From RUG572 sp964386385 (GTDB taxonomy: Bacteria > Verrucomicrobiota > Kiritimatiellia > RFP12 > UBA1067), in contig CAYLRN010000015.1 of the NCBI GenBank assembly GCA_964386385.1, positions 4,573 through 68,572 on the forward strand: 64,000 nucleotides of DNA, given 5' to 3'. Both the position numbers and the translations under genes were made by a program. The notes beneath the pieces are model-generated. The model saw only the letters and a list, made by a program, of their open reading frames with translations, did no database searches and was not told the origin of the DNA. Positions 50,492-59,984 of this stretch are shown piece after piece (position 1 is the stretch's first letter; every line of letters begins with the position of its first letter).

Positions 50492-51943
50492 TCAGCGCGG
50501 GCGGACGTGGAAGGCGCGGGCGGGACAGTAGTGCTCGCAGGCGCCGCAGCCGCGGCATTTGTCCCCGTCTACGACTGGTACGGAGACCTTCGTCTTCTTT
50601 CCGCCCTCGTCGCGCTCCTCTTCCTTGAGCGAAATCGCGCCGTGCGGACACCGCCGCGCACAGAGTCCGCAGGAAATCCCCTCCGCGCACGCAAGGCACT
50701 CGGCGCGATTCCACTCCGCCGTCCCAATGCGCACTTCCTTCTTCGCCGCAGCGGACAGCTTCGGGATTGCGCCCGTCGGACACGCCTCGCCGCATTCCGT
50801 ACAGTCCGGCCGGCAGAAACCGCGCTCAAAGTCCATCTTCGGCATCAGCGCGCCAAGCATCCCATAGTCGGAAAGGCCCGCCGGCACCAGGACCTGTCTC
50901 GGACACCGCGCCACGCAGAGCCCGCACGCCGTGCACTTCGCCCGCAGCGACGCGACGCTCGACCCCGGCGGCGGCAGAACGCCCGCCACGGCGGACGCGC
51001 CGCGCCCCCCGCCCAGCTTGCGGAATCCGCCAAGCGCCCATGCGCCGAACGCCGCCGCGCAGACCGTGTCGCCCACGAACGAGCGGAGGTCGACGTTCGC
51101 CACCGCATTCGATTCCGCATTCGCGGCCTTCCGGCGTGGAAGAGCCGATTGGAACGCAATCGCGCCGTGCGGACACGCGGGAAGGCAGTTGAAGCAGCGG
51201 ACGCAGCGCGAATTGTCCACCGTCCGCGCCCTGCCGTCAAGGCATCCCGCCTTGCAGACCTGCGAGCAGAGTCCGCACTCCCTGCAGCGCGAAGGGTCGA
51301 TCGCAATGCGAAAGAGTGATTTTTTCGACAGCATCGCCAGCAGCGCTCCCGTCGGGCAGACCGTGTTGCACACGATCCGCCCCCACCGCACCACAATGAC
51401 CGCCAGCGCCGCAAGGGACGCGCAGGCAAGCGCAAAGCCCGAAACGCCGCGCACGAACACTTCCCGCTTGAAAACCACCACCGCACCGTCCGTGCCAAGC
51501 GCATCGGCCAGCCAGTTGGCGGCGGCGTCCGCCGCGGGCAGGAGCAGCTGCGAGGCAATGCGCCCGAACACGCTGTAGGGGTCCATCAGCCCGGCAAGCG
51601 AAGCGCCGCCGACGGCAAGAAGGCCGACGCAGACGAGTACGCTCGCCGTGCGCGCCCAGACCAGATCCGGCAGAGGTATAAAGCGACGGCGGCCGAAGAC
51701 GCGGGCAATGCGGCCGAGAACGTCCTGAAGGACGCCAAGCGGACATAGCGTCGAGCAGTAGACGCGTCCAAACAGGACGGTTGGCAGGAAGATCGCCGCC
51801 GCCCACGCGCTGCAGGTCAGAAGCGCCGGCAGGAACTGCAGCTTCGCCACAAGACCGAATCCGCCGCCAAGCCCAAGGAAGAAAAGCGTGAGGCACAGAA
51901 ACGCCGCCGCCGCAAGAAGAACGCGAAGAGCCTTGAGTTTCAT
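50492..51943 (-). CDS. Membrane polyferredoxin (NapH/YccM-like)
   Basis: 483 residues. Several N-terminal helices with two CxxxCP motifs (CSTLCPLG and CNTVCPTG), as in NapH-type quinol-oxidising ferredoxins, then a chain of 4Fe-4S motifs: CRECGLCSQVC, CVRCFNCLPACP, CTACGLCVARCP, CTECGEACP, CAEGISCGLCARRCP and CRGCGACEHYCP. Probably moves electrons between the quinone pool and a soluble or exported partner. Overlaps the aldo-keto reductase stop by ATGA, which points to that enzyme as partner. Confidence 0.85.
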   Translation of the reverse strand: MKLKALRVLLAAAAFLCLTLFFLGLGGGFGLVAKLQFLPALLTCSAWAAAIFLPTVLFGRVYCSTLCPLGVLQDVLGRIARVFGRRRFIPLPDLVWARTASVLVCVGLLAVGGASLAGLMDPYSVFGRIASQLLLPAADAAANWLADALGTDGAVVVFKREVFVRGVSGFALACASLAALAVIVVRWGRIVCNTVCPTGALLAMLSKKSLFRIAIDPSRCRECGLCSQVCKAGCLDGRARTVDNSRCVRCFNCLPACPHGAIAFQSALPRRKAANAESNAVANVDLRSFVGDTVCAAAFGAWALGGFRKLGGGRGASAVAGVLPPPGSSVASLRAKCTACGLCVARCPRQVLVPAGLSDYGMLGALMPKMDFERGFCRPDCTECGEACPTGAIPKLSAAAKKEVRIGTAEWNRAECLACAEGISCGLCARRCPHGAISLKEEERDEGGKKTKVSVPVVDGDKCRGCGACEHYCPARAFHVRPR

Positions 51944-53292
51944 CGCAGAGTCCCCCCCTTCGCCCTGTACGCCTTCTCGACATCCGCCACAAGCGAGGCG
52001 ATCTTTTCCATCTCCACCGGAATGCGGAACGTCCACTGCGGACACGATACGAGGCACTTCTTGCATCCGAGGCAGCGTTCCGCCCGCGTTTTGGGCGGAA
52101 ATGCGTTGTTGTACGACGCAAGGAACCGACGGCGCAGGTCCTGCGAATCGTTAGCGCCCTCGTTAGACGGAAGCCGCCCCGCCTGCGCCCATTCGTTGTA
52201 CCAGGCGAAGAGCTCGGGGATCATGACGCCGTACGGACACGGATCGCAGTACCTGCATCCCGTGCACGGAATGGACGGATGCTTCATGTACATGGCGATC
52301 GCCTCGTCGTATACCTTCCGCTCCTGCGCGTCAAGCGGACTGAACGACTCCGAAAGCGTCTCGACGTTCTCCTTGAGATGCTCCAGCTTGTTCATGCCGC
52401 TGAAGAGGCAGACGACGCCGGGCTCGGACGCCGCGAAGCGCATTCCCCAGCGCGCGGCGGTATCGCCAGGACGCGCCTTTTCAAGGACGGCAAGCGACTG
52501 CCCGCGAAGGTTCGCGGCGCGCCCGCCGGCAAGCGGCTCCATCACCAGAACGGCCACGCCGCGCTTCGCCGCCACTTCCGCCAGCTTCGCCGCGTCCTTG
52601 TTCCACTCGTACTCCATCCGGTTGAGCATGACAAGGCACATCTCAAGGTCGGGATGGGCGTCCAGGACCTCGGCGAGAAAGTCCGACTTCCCATGATACG
52701 AGAATCCCAGATGGCGGATGCGCCCCTTCTTCTTTTCAGACCGCAGGTAGTCCAGGACTCCCATCTTCACGTAGACGTTCTCGAAGGCGGGCTTGCTTGA
52801 GACAGAATGGAGGAAGTAGAAGTCGAAGTAGCCGACCCTGCAGCGCTCCAGCTGCTCGGCGAAGATCCTCGGCGCGTCCTCCGGCTTCTTCACAAGCCAG
52901 GTTGGCATCTTGTCCGTGAGAAGATAGCTCTCGCGCGGATACTTCGCCAGCGCCTTGCCGAGGAAGCGTTCGCTCTCGCCCTTGTGGTACATGTAGCCGG
53001 TGTCGAACCAGTTCACGCCGCGGGACATGGCGTAGTCGACGAGGCGGCCGGCGGTCTCGTAGTCGACAGAGTGCTTGCCGGCGCCCTTCTTCTGCGGAAA
53101 GCGGTCTGCGCAGCCAAAGCCGAGGAGGGGCAGTTTTATTTCCGGATGCCGCGCCCAGGGGCGGACGCGGACGCGCACTTCGGCGTCGTCCGATGCGCCG
53201 GCGCCTGCGCAGAGCCGACCAGCGCCAAGACAGAGCCCGGCCGCAAGCGAGCATTCAATCGCCTGCCGGCGAGTAATCATGTCGTTTCGCAT
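51940..53292 (-). CDS. Exported aldo/keto reductase with C-terminal ferredoxin domain
   Basis: 450 residues. Twin-arginine-like start (TRRQAIECSLAAG). Residues about 60-330 are an aldo/keto reductase barrel: GVNWFDTGYMYHKGESE with the catalytic Asp/Tyr, KMPTW lysine and FYFLHS histidine. The C-terminus has CTGCRYCDPCPYG and CLGCKKCLVSCP clusters, as in the YhdN/DUF-linked ferredoxin AKR group. Probably reduces a sugar or ketone using electrons from the coupled polyferredoxin. ATG follows GAGGAGCG. Confidence 0.87.
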   Translation of the reverse strand: MRNDMITRRQAIECSLAAGLCLGAGRLCAGAGASDDAEVRVRVRPWARHPEIKLPLLGFGCADRFPQKKGAGKHSVDYETAGRLVDYAMSRGVNWFDTGYMYHKGESERFLGKALAKYPRESYLLTDKMPTWLVKKPEDAPRIFAEQLERCRVGYFDFYFLHSVSSKPAFENVYVKMGVLDYLRSEKKKGRIRHLGFSYHGKSDFLAEVLDAHPDLEMCLVMLNRMEYEWNKDAAKLAEVAAKRGVAVLVMEPLAGGRAANLRGQSLAVLEKARPGDTAARWGMRFAASEPGVVCLFSGMNKLEHLKENVETLSESFSPLDAQERKVYDEAIAMYMKHPSIPCTGCRYCDPCPYGVMIPELFAWYNEWAQAGRLPSNEGANDSQDLRRRFLASYNNAFPPKTRAERCLGCKKCLVSCPQWTFRIPVEMEKIASLVADVEKAYRAKGGTLR

Positions 53293-53348
53293 TCTCGCTC
53301 CTCTCCTCTTCTGCCTTGGCGGCGTCTGCGGACGGACTGGAGGCGTTT

Positions 53349-56036
53349 TCAGCGCACTGGCTCGACGAGGAAGTCGTCGAGGAACCACGTGGCCTTTTCG
53401 CGTCCGTTCGTCATGAAGCCGATCCACTCAAGCGTCCTGAACGCCGTGGAGCATCCGAGGCCGGTCGTCGTGACCGCGGCGGCGCCGTCGGGCGTGACCG
53501 TGCAGTCCCACGTGCCTGCCTTTTCGCCGGTGACGTGGAGCGTGACGTCGACGCGGCACCATGCGTCCACCGGGACCTTGGCGAGGACGCGGCCGCCGGA
53601 CTGGACGACGCCCTTGGCGAACGAGAAGGACGGGCCGGCGGCGTATGGGGCGCCGGTGAACGGCGCGTAGTCGCGGCACTCGAACTGCGGCTGCGCGACG
53701 GCGTCGGTCTTGAAGGAAAACGCGACGTGGACGCTACCGGTCTCGCAGGTGACGTGGGAGATGAGGTGCGGCTGGAAGCCGTGGGCGTGGCCGGGGCCGT
53801 CGTCCAGGCGCAGTGAGCGGCTGCCGGAGTGTCCGCCCTCTACGACGCGGAAGGAATCAGGCAAGCCGTTGGGGGCCAGCTGGCCGGAAGTCCCGCCCGA
53901 CTTGTACTGCGCCGGCGCAAGCCCCTCGAAGTCCTGGCGGGCGGAGGTGCGGACGTAGCGCGGCGCCTTGGGCGCGTCCTCAAGCGGCGGAATCGCCGAG
54001 TCGTCCATGGCCAGCGCGCGCCAGGCGGCGTCCTTCTTCTCCACGCCGGCGAACGTCCAGTCCCACGGCACGAATCCCATTTCAAGCGCGGGGGACGTCG
54101 GCTTCAAACGCCAGTCGCCGCGCGATGGGTCCACGAACTGCGGATCGGCCACGCGGGCCAGACGGTCGTGCCCTTCGGCGCGCCACTGCTCAAGGGAGCG
54201 GCCGGCATAGGCGTTGGTGGCGACGCCGTTCGGATTCCAGTAGAGGTTGCCGTCGAAGACCATGTCCGTCACGCGCGCGCGCGGCGTACCGCTCACGACA
54301 TGCGCCTCCGCGTTCGTCCACCAGAAGACGTTGTTCGTGACGACGATTGTCGTGTGGTCTTCGACGCGGGTACGCCACACGCCGTTGACGTCGAACGTGA
54401 GGAAGAGGTTGTTCACCCACTTGTTGTCGCGTCCGTAGTGCTGGTGGACGGCGCCGTCGCGGCAGCGTTCGACGAGGTTGGACGCGAGGAGGATGCCCCG
54501 CGAGCCTTCGTCGGTGTAAAGCCCCCAGGCTGGCGATCCGGAGCCGGCGTAGCCGTTCACGTCGTGGATCCAGTTGCCGATCTCCTCCGTGCCGCGCGAA
54601 TCGCCGAGGGTGTAGACGCCGCCCATGTCGGAGAGGAATCCCTGTCCGATGTGGTGGATGCGGTTCCAGAGCAGCCTGTTGCGCTGGGCGACGGTCTCGG
54701 CGTAGCCCCAGCACCAGCCCATAGAGACGCCGGAGTAGCGGAAGTCGCCGATGTCGTTGTGGGCGATCAGGTTGTCGGAGGAATGCCCGACCCACACGCC
54801 GATCGCGCCGTTGAAGAGGTGTCCGCCGCCGCGGATTATGTTGTTCTCAAGCGTGTTGAAGCCGCTGATGCGTCCGCGCACCTCCTGGCGCCAGTTGGCG
54901 GTGTCGCCCAGGTAGACGCCGCCACCGCCGAGGTCTTCGATAAGGTTGTAGGAGAGGACGTTGTTGCGGCAGCCGCGCTTAAGCCAGACGCCGTGCGCGC
55001 CGACGTGCGAGATGCGGCAGCGTGTCATCGTGAAGCCGTCCACGCCGTCGCCGAAGATGGCGGCCGTGCGGACGTTCTGGGCGCTCTGCTGGTTCACCGC
55101 GCCCTGCGGCGGCATCGTCCAGGCGCCGTGCTCGAACGCCAGTCCCTCGAAGGCGACGTCCGTCACGAGCGCGTTCGCAAGCGGGTCGCCGGCGAAGCGG
55201 ACGAACTCCTGCGCGACGGGCGCGACCGCGCGCGCCTTCTCCGGTGTCTCGCCCGAACGCGGGATGTAGAGGAGCTCGCCGGCCTTCACGTCGTGGAACC
55301 ATTCGCCGGGCGCGTCGAGCGCGGCGCGGTAGTTCTCGAGCGCGTAGCGCGGGCGCGTCTTGCTCCAGAAGAAGAGCGGACGCGCCGTGCCGGTCCTGAG
55401 GACGACCGTGCCCTTCTCGCCGTCCACGTAGTCGACGGCGGAACGCGCCTGGTCCCAGCTCTGCCAGACGAGCGCCTCGACGCGCTTCAGCTCGTCGGGC
55501 GGCAGGGCCGCGAGCGCGGCGACGTCCGCCGTTTCTGCGGTGAATGCGAGGCGTTCGAGGCCGGCCCGCTTGCCCGTGCGGGGATCGACCGTGCCGTCGA
55601 ACGGCTCGCGCATGTAGAGGTAGAACTTGTTCGGCGTGCGCGCCCGCTGGGCGCGGCGGCCGTTCACGTAGAGCTGCTCGAAGAGAAGGCCGTCCGGGAC
55701 CTTCGCGCGCCAGACGCCGTCCGCGCCGGGCGTGAACGCCGGCAGGGCGACGCCGCCGTCGAACACCGCGGCGCCCGGCTTCGCGGCGCGGAAGCGGATG
55801 CGCGAGTCGGCGGGGGTGAAGACGGCCGGTTCGGACATCGCGTAGCGCCCCGATTCGACGACGACGTCCGCCACGCGGCCGGCCGGGATCGTCCCCGCCG
55901 CGCGCAGCGCGCGCACCTTCTCCAATGCCGCCTGCAGCGAATTCACGTCACCGGACGGATTCATCGTGACGTCCGCGGCGGACATGGCCAACGCCATGCC
56001 GATCGCCGACAGCCATGCACAGACCTCTCTCTTCAT
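53349..56036 (-). CDS. Secreted right-handed beta-helix hydrolase, GH141-like
   Basis: 895 residues with a signal peptide (MKREVCAWLSAIGMALAMSA). NPSGDVNSLQAALEKVRALR, LYVNGRRAQRARTPN and the central helix with HGVWLKRGCRNN, GGGGVYLGD and NGAIGVWVGHSSDN resemble GH141-type enzymes (fucosidase/xylanase) and related lyases. A C-terminal beta-sandwich (from about 730) looks like a LamG/concanavalin fold. It attacks a plant or host polysaccharide, substrate unproven. Confidence 0.75.
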   Translation of the reverse strand: MKREVCAWLSAIGMALAMSAADVTMNPSGDVNSLQAALEKVRALRAAGTIPAGRVADVVVESGRYAMSEPAVFTPADSRIRFRAAKPGAAVFDGGVALPAFTPGADGVWRAKVPDGLLFEQLYVNGRRAQRARTPNKFYLYMREPFDGTVDPRTGKRAGLERLAFTAETADVAALAALPPDELKRVEALVWQSWDQARSAVDYVDGEKGTVVLRTGTARPLFFWSKTRPRYALENYRAALDAPGEWFHDVKAGELLYIPRSGETPEKARAVAPVAQEFVRFAGDPLANALVTDVAFEGLAFEHGAWTMPPQGAVNQQSAQNVRTAAIFGDGVDGFTMTRCRISHVGAHGVWLKRGCRNNVLSYNLIEDLGGGGVYLGDTANWRQEVRGRISGFNTLENNIIRGGGHLFNGAIGVWVGHSSDNLIAHNDIGDFRYSGVSMGWCWGYAETVAQRNRLLWNRIHHIGQGFLSDMGGVYTLGDSRGTEEIGNWIHDVNGYAGSGSPAWGLYTDEGSRGILLASNLVERCRDGAVHQHYGRDNKWVNNLFLTFDVNGVWRTRVEDHTTIVVTNNVFWWTNAEAHVVSGTPRARVTDMVFDGNLYWNPNGVATNAYAGRSLEQWRAEGHDRLARVADPQFVDPSRGDWRLKPTSPALEMGFVPWDWTFAGVEKKDAAWRALAMDDSAIPPLEDAPKAPRYVRTSARQDFEGLAPAQYKSGGTSGQLAPNGLPDSFRVVEGGHSGSRSLRLDDGPGHAHGFQPHLISHVTCETGSVHVAFSFKTDAVAQPQFECRDYAPFTGAPYAAGPSFSFAKGVVQSGGRVLAKVPVDAWCRVDVTLHVTGEKAGTWDCTVTPDGAAAVTTTGLGCSTAFRTLEWIGFMTNGREKATWFLDDFLVEPVR

Positions 56037-56082
56037 CGCATCGCTCCTTCCTCTTCTACGCAATTGCGGACCGGCCCGCGCC

Positions 56083-57510
56083 TCAGACGGGGAGTTCCCA
56101 GCCCTTGCGGTAGGTCGTCTTCAGGTACTGGTTCGCCGCCTCGTCGTTCGTGAAGCGAACGCCGTCCCAGAGCAGCTTCTTCTTGCCGGCGCGCGGCGCG
56201 GCGTTGCCGAGGAGGACGGTCGTCGCAAGCGGCGCGGAGTAGTCGAAGTTGCAGCCGCACGGACGGTTCGGATTGCGGATCGCGCGCAGCCAGTCCGCCT
56301 GGTGGTTCATGCCCTTCTCGCGCGGGAAGAGCTTTGGCGGACGGGTCTTGTAGATCTCCTTCGGACCGAACACAAGGCTGTCGCCGTGCGGTCCGATGCG
56401 GATGATTCCCTTTTCGCCCACGAAGATCGAGCCGAGAGCGCCCATGCTCTGCCCGTACTTCCTCTCCATCTCCTCGACGATCGGCGGCAGATTCTGGAAT
56501 TCGCGCTTCAGGCAGATGCCGATGTGGTTGACGTGCTTGTTGTCGTACGGAATGCCGGGCTTAACGCCGTCGTGCCAGTGGAGCGTCACGGCGTCCATGC
56601 CGGGCCTTGCGGGGAACTTCCACTCCAGCTCCGTGGCGACGGACCAGCTGCCCTCGCAGCCCCATTCGACGTGCTTCGTCTCGACGGATTCAGGATGCAC
56701 CCTCCCCAGGTCGAGCGCCCAGAACACGGGGTCGATGATGTGCGTGCCCATGTTGCCGATCGAGCCGTTGCCGTAGCCGATCCAGCTGTGCCAGTCGTGC
56801 GGGTGGAGCGCCCAGTGGTCCTTCGTGGCGGAGTAGTAGTCGCACACAGGAGCCGGGCCGCACCAAGCGTTCCAGTCCATGCCCTTCGGCGGCTCGGCCT
56901 TCGGCGGACGGTATCGCATGGCGTTCACGCGGTCGTCGAAGCTCCAGACGTCGCGGACCTGCCCGATTGCGCCGGCGCGTATGTACTCCACGAGGCGGCG
57001 CATCCCCTCCTCGCTGTGCCCGTGGTTGCCCACCTGCGTCACGACGCCGTACTTCTTCGCGGCGGCGTGCATGAGGCGCACCTCCTCCACGGTCAGGGCC
57101 ATCGGCTTCTCGACGTAGACATGCAGCCCCTTTGCCATCGCCAGCAGGGCTGCCGCCGCATGGTGGTGGTTCGGCGTGGCGATCGCCACCGCGTCAATTT
57201 CGGAGCCCATCTTGTCAAGCATCTCGTGGTAGTCGTAGAACGCGGCGATTTTCGAGACGTCGCATTCCGGCTTGTGCTTCTTTATGACGGAGCGGACTTT
57301 CTTCCAGTTGTTCGGGTCCGGCTCGGCGATGCAGACGATCTCCTCGTCCGGACCGCACATGTTGTTCACGATGCCATAGCCGATTCCGTGGCCCATGCGT
57401 CCGCCGCAGCCGATCAGGCCCAGGCGTATCTTCCGTTCGCCGCCGGCCGGCGCGCCAATCGAAAAGAGCGGCAGACCGGCCGCCATCTTCAGAAAAGTCC
57501 TTCTCTTCAT
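56083..57510 (-). CDS. Exported Gfo/Idh/MocA-type oxidoreductase 2
   Basis: 475 residues. Leader MKRRTFLKMAAG; Rossmann start RLGLIGCGGRMGHGIG; catalytic EKPMALTVEEV; WIGYGNGSIGNMGTH. A close relative of the enzyme at 43153-44577 and similarly built to the end. Lies just upstream of the beta-helix gene on the same strand (46 bp gap), so probably in one transcription unit and used on the released sugar. Confidence 0.9.
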   Translation of the reverse strand: MKRRTFLKMAAGLPLFSIGAPAGGERKIRLGLIGCGGRMGHGIGYGIVNNMCGPDEEIVCIAEPDPNNWKKVRSVIKKHKPECDVSKIAAFYDYHEMLDKMGSEIDAVAIATPNHHHAAAALLAMAKGLHVYVEKPMALTVEEVRLMHAAAKKYGVVTQVGNHGHSEEGMRRLVEYIRAGAIGQVRDVWSFDDRVNAMRYRPPKAEPPKGMDWNAWCGPAPVCDYYSATKDHWALHPHDWHSWIGYGNGSIGNMGTHIIDPVFWALDLGRVHPESVETKHVEWGCEGSWSVATELEWKFPARPGMDAVTLHWHDGVKPGIPYDNKHVNHIGICLKREFQNLPPIVEEMERKYGQSMGALGSIFVGEKGIIRIGPHGDSLVFGPKEIYKTRPPKLFPREKGMNHQADWLRAIRNPNRPCGCNFDYSAPLATTVLLGNAAPRAGKKKLLWDGVRFTNDEAANQYLKTTYRKGWELPV

Positions 57511-57540
57511 CTCTTTCTCCTTAGGTTGCAGTTGATTGCT

Positions 57541-57784
57541 TCACGGCATCTGCTCGCAGGCGATCTGCTCAAAGGCGTGCAGCCTTGCGCCGCAGTGCAA
57601 AACTCTGATGGAAATGCCTGCGCGGCAGCTGCCCATGCCATGCGCCGGCGGCTGATGCGGTGCAGACGCCCAGCCCGCCGAACAGTTTCCCGAAGTTGCC
57701 CTTCTCGTCGACGCAGTAGCAGCCCTCCGAGCTGATGCGCTCGAAGTCCCTGATGCCATATGGTATTTTCATCTGCGATGCCAT
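57541..57784 (-). pseudogene. Decayed AAA-ATPase-like gene (internal deletion)
   Basis: Starts with ATG 7 nt after a -10 box, as the intact relative at 26913-28673. It reads MKIPYGIRDFERI like that gene, then jumps from YCVD straight to EKGNFGKLFGGL, which in the intact gene lie about 40 residues apart. After that the frame shifts; a possible C-terminal remnant (RVLHCGARLHAFEQIA) is in another frame. About 500 codons are missing. Confidence 0.7.
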
Positions 57785-57791
57785 GTCGCGC

Positions 57792-57797
57792 ATTCTA
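57792..57797 (-). promoter_or_regulatory. Extended -10 kept in front of the decayed AAA-ATPase
   Basis: TGGTAGAAT, then GCGCGAC (7 nt), then ATG at 57784. Confidence 0.5.
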
Positions 57798-57836
57798 CCA
57801 TTCCCCTGCGCGCCGCGTCAACGTCGGGAAGCCTCG

Positions 57837-59927
57837 TCACTCGAACGCGCCGAAGCGGAGAATCCACTCGTCAACGGAGCCGAACATCGGATGGCAGTTG
57901 GAATAGACGTCGTCCGACTCCTTCCACGTCTCCCAGAGCGTCGTCGCGCCGCGGTCCAGCATGTGCAGCCATCCAGGGAAGCCCGCGTGCAGGACGACCT
58001 TCTCCGCCGCGTCGCGCCGGCCGTGCTCCGACAGGTACATGAGCATGTAGCGCGTGGAGAAGATGCCAGTCGTCGGGCCGTAGCCGGTCTTCTCAAGGGC
58101 GGCCATCAGAGCCGCTTCGGCGGCAGGGACCTGCGCCTTCGGGACTAGTCCGAGATGGAGGGCGATCGCCTGCGCGCTCTGCGTCCCGTTCGCGACGACG
58201 CCGTCCTTCACGAAGCGCGACCGGAAGGCGTCGCGCACCTTGTCCGCGAGGGCGCGGAAGCGGCGCGCCTCGTCCTTGCGCCCGAGCATTTCCGCGAACT
58301 GCGCCGTCAGGCGCAGGAACTCGTGCCAGTGGGCCGTGGCCGTGACGGCGTTCGGCGCGCGCTCGATGGCCTCGTGGTCGCCGATGCACCGGGGCACGAT
58401 TCCCGACGGGCAGCGCACGTCGACCATCCGCGCGTAGCGGGCGCAGACGGGATAGAAAGCGAGAGCGCGGTCCTTCACGTCGGGATAGTGGCGGATGAGC
58501 GCGTCGATCAGCACCGGCACGGCGAGGGTCCAGCTGACCGGGCCCGCCCTTCCGCCAAAGCCCCCGTCGCCGATGCCGACGTAGGGCGCGGTCTCCGTGA
58601 TCCAGCCGTCGCCCGCCGCCTCGTCCGCGAAGTCCTGCAGGGTCTTGAGGTAGAATTCGCGCATGTCCCAGTTGAGCATGTACGCCTCGCACGTCGCGAC
58701 GATGTCGCCGCCGTAGCCCAGTCGCTCGCGGCCGGGGCAATCGCTCTGGACGCCGCCGACGGAGTTCGCAAGGAACGTGCGGACGCACATGTCGTGGATC
58801 TTCGCGAACTCCGGACGCCGCGCCTTGAACGAACGCGAGAGCGGACTTGGCGCGAGGCGCGCGCCGACGGGCATGGCCATCGCGTCCTCAGGCCCGTTCA
58901 GCAGCCTGTCGCAGCCCCTGACCTCCGCATAGCGGAACACGTGCCATGTGAACCAGGCGTGGAAGGCGTCGGAGCACGACCCGCCGCCGCACACGTGGAC
59001 GTCTCGCTGGCAGGCGACCCTTGGCGCGCCTGGGCCGCCGTTTCCGCGCTTGATCTGGCCCGCGGTCTGCGTCAGGACGTTCACCGAGCCGTCGGCGTTC
59101 AGGCGTTCGCCGTAGACGATCTCGATCTCCGTCCCCTTCTTCTGCCCGTAGAAGCTGAACGACGGCACGGCGGACTGGTTGACGCCGAAGTCGACCACCT
59201 GCACCTTGCGCCCTTCGTCGAGCCACCGCGCGCGTCCTGGACGCGCCAGCTGCCCTGCGACGGCGGGCGCGCGGCGCATGGCGATCTTCCCGGCGGGGCC
59301 GCGGACCTCCTTCGCGGGCCGCCAAGTGCCGTCGACGTCGCGCGCATTGTCTATCTTCGTTCCGAGGTACACGCAGTTGCGCACGACCCGCGTCTCGCGC
59401 CACGTCCACTTCAGCGGCTGCTCCACGCCGTCCACCAGCACCTTGAAGCACGGCCGCCCATGGGCGAGGACCGAGCCGAAGTCGTGCCGTCCCCAGAACT
59501 TCAGCGGAGGGAGGTTGTAGAAGCCGTTGCCGAGCTTGACGATGAGCGTGTTCTCGTGCGGCCACGGGCGGAACGCCTCCGGGGAGAACTCAAGCTCGTC
59601 CGCGTAGACGGTGGAGTCGAACGGACTCCAGAGCGGCATCAGTCCCGTCCACGACATCGCGCGGCGGCCGTTCAGCTTCGCGAAGTAGTAGCCCGCGCAG
59701 GCGATCTTGACCGAGGCGGACGTCTTGCCCTTCGGAAGCACGAACGTCGCCCTGAACTTCGGCGCCGGCTCGTCCGCGAAAGCGGCCTCCGCCGTGGCGG
59801 GCGCCGGACGCCCGTCGCCGATCCACGGCATTCTCTCCAACGCCGCGACGGCGCCTTCCGCCATCGCGGCGGACGCGAAAAGACACATGGCCGCCGCCAG
59901 CGCGGCGCGAAACGGTCCTGCTGCCAT
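57837..59927 (-). CDS. Alpha-L-rhamnosidase (GH78)
   Basis: 696 residues with a signal peptide (AALAAAMCLFASAAMA). N-terminal beta-sandwich domains, then an alpha/alpha-barrel catalytic part: SDCPGRERLGYGGD corresponds to the GH78 acid motif, and GATTLWETW carries the catalytic glutamate. A C-terminal barrel end is present. It removes terminal rhamnose from polysaccharides or glycosides. Start ATG at 59927, 6 nt after AGGAGG; ATGs further upstream lack such a site. Confidence 0.9.
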   Translation of the reverse strand: MAAGPFRAALAAAMCLFASAAMAEGAVAALERMPWIGDGRPAPATAEAAFADEPAPKFRATFVLPKGKTSASVKIACAGYYFAKLNGRRAMSWTGLMPLWSPFDSTVYADELEFSPEAFRPWPHENTLIVKLGNGFYNLPPLKFWGRHDFGSVLAHGRPCFKVLVDGVEQPLKWTWRETRVVRNCVYLGTKIDNARDVDGTWRPAKEVRGPAGKIAMRRAPAVAGQLARPGRARWLDEGRKVQVVDFGVNQSAVPSFSFYGQKKGTEIEIVYGERLNADGSVNVLTQTAGQIKRGNGGPGAPRVACQRDVHVCGGGSCSDAFHAWFTWHVFRYAEVRGCDRLLNGPEDAMAMPVGARLAPSPLSRSFKARRPEFAKIHDMCVRTFLANSVGGVQSDCPGRERLGYGGDIVATCEAYMLNWDMREFYLKTLQDFADEAAGDGWITETAPYVGIGDGGFGGRAGPVSWTLAVPVLIDALIRHYPDVKDRALAFYPVCARYARMVDVRCPSGIVPRCIGDHEAIERAPNAVTATAHWHEFLRLTAQFAEMLGRKDEARRFRALADKVRDAFRSRFVKDGVVANGTQSAQAIALHLGLVPKAQVPAAEAALMAALEKTGYGPTTGIFSTRYMLMYLSEHGRRDAAEKVVLHAGFPGWLHMLDRGATTLWETWKESDDVYSNCHPMFGSVDEWILRFGAFE

Positions 59928-59984
59928 CGAAAACCTCCTGTTTCGTTTCATCCTGCCTGTTTCCGTTTTCATCTACGAAGACGA

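Noticed and set aside
53829..56153. 774-codon plus-strand frame opposite the second beta-helix gene
   Set aside because: Shadow frame; the minus-strand protein has signal peptide and clear domains.
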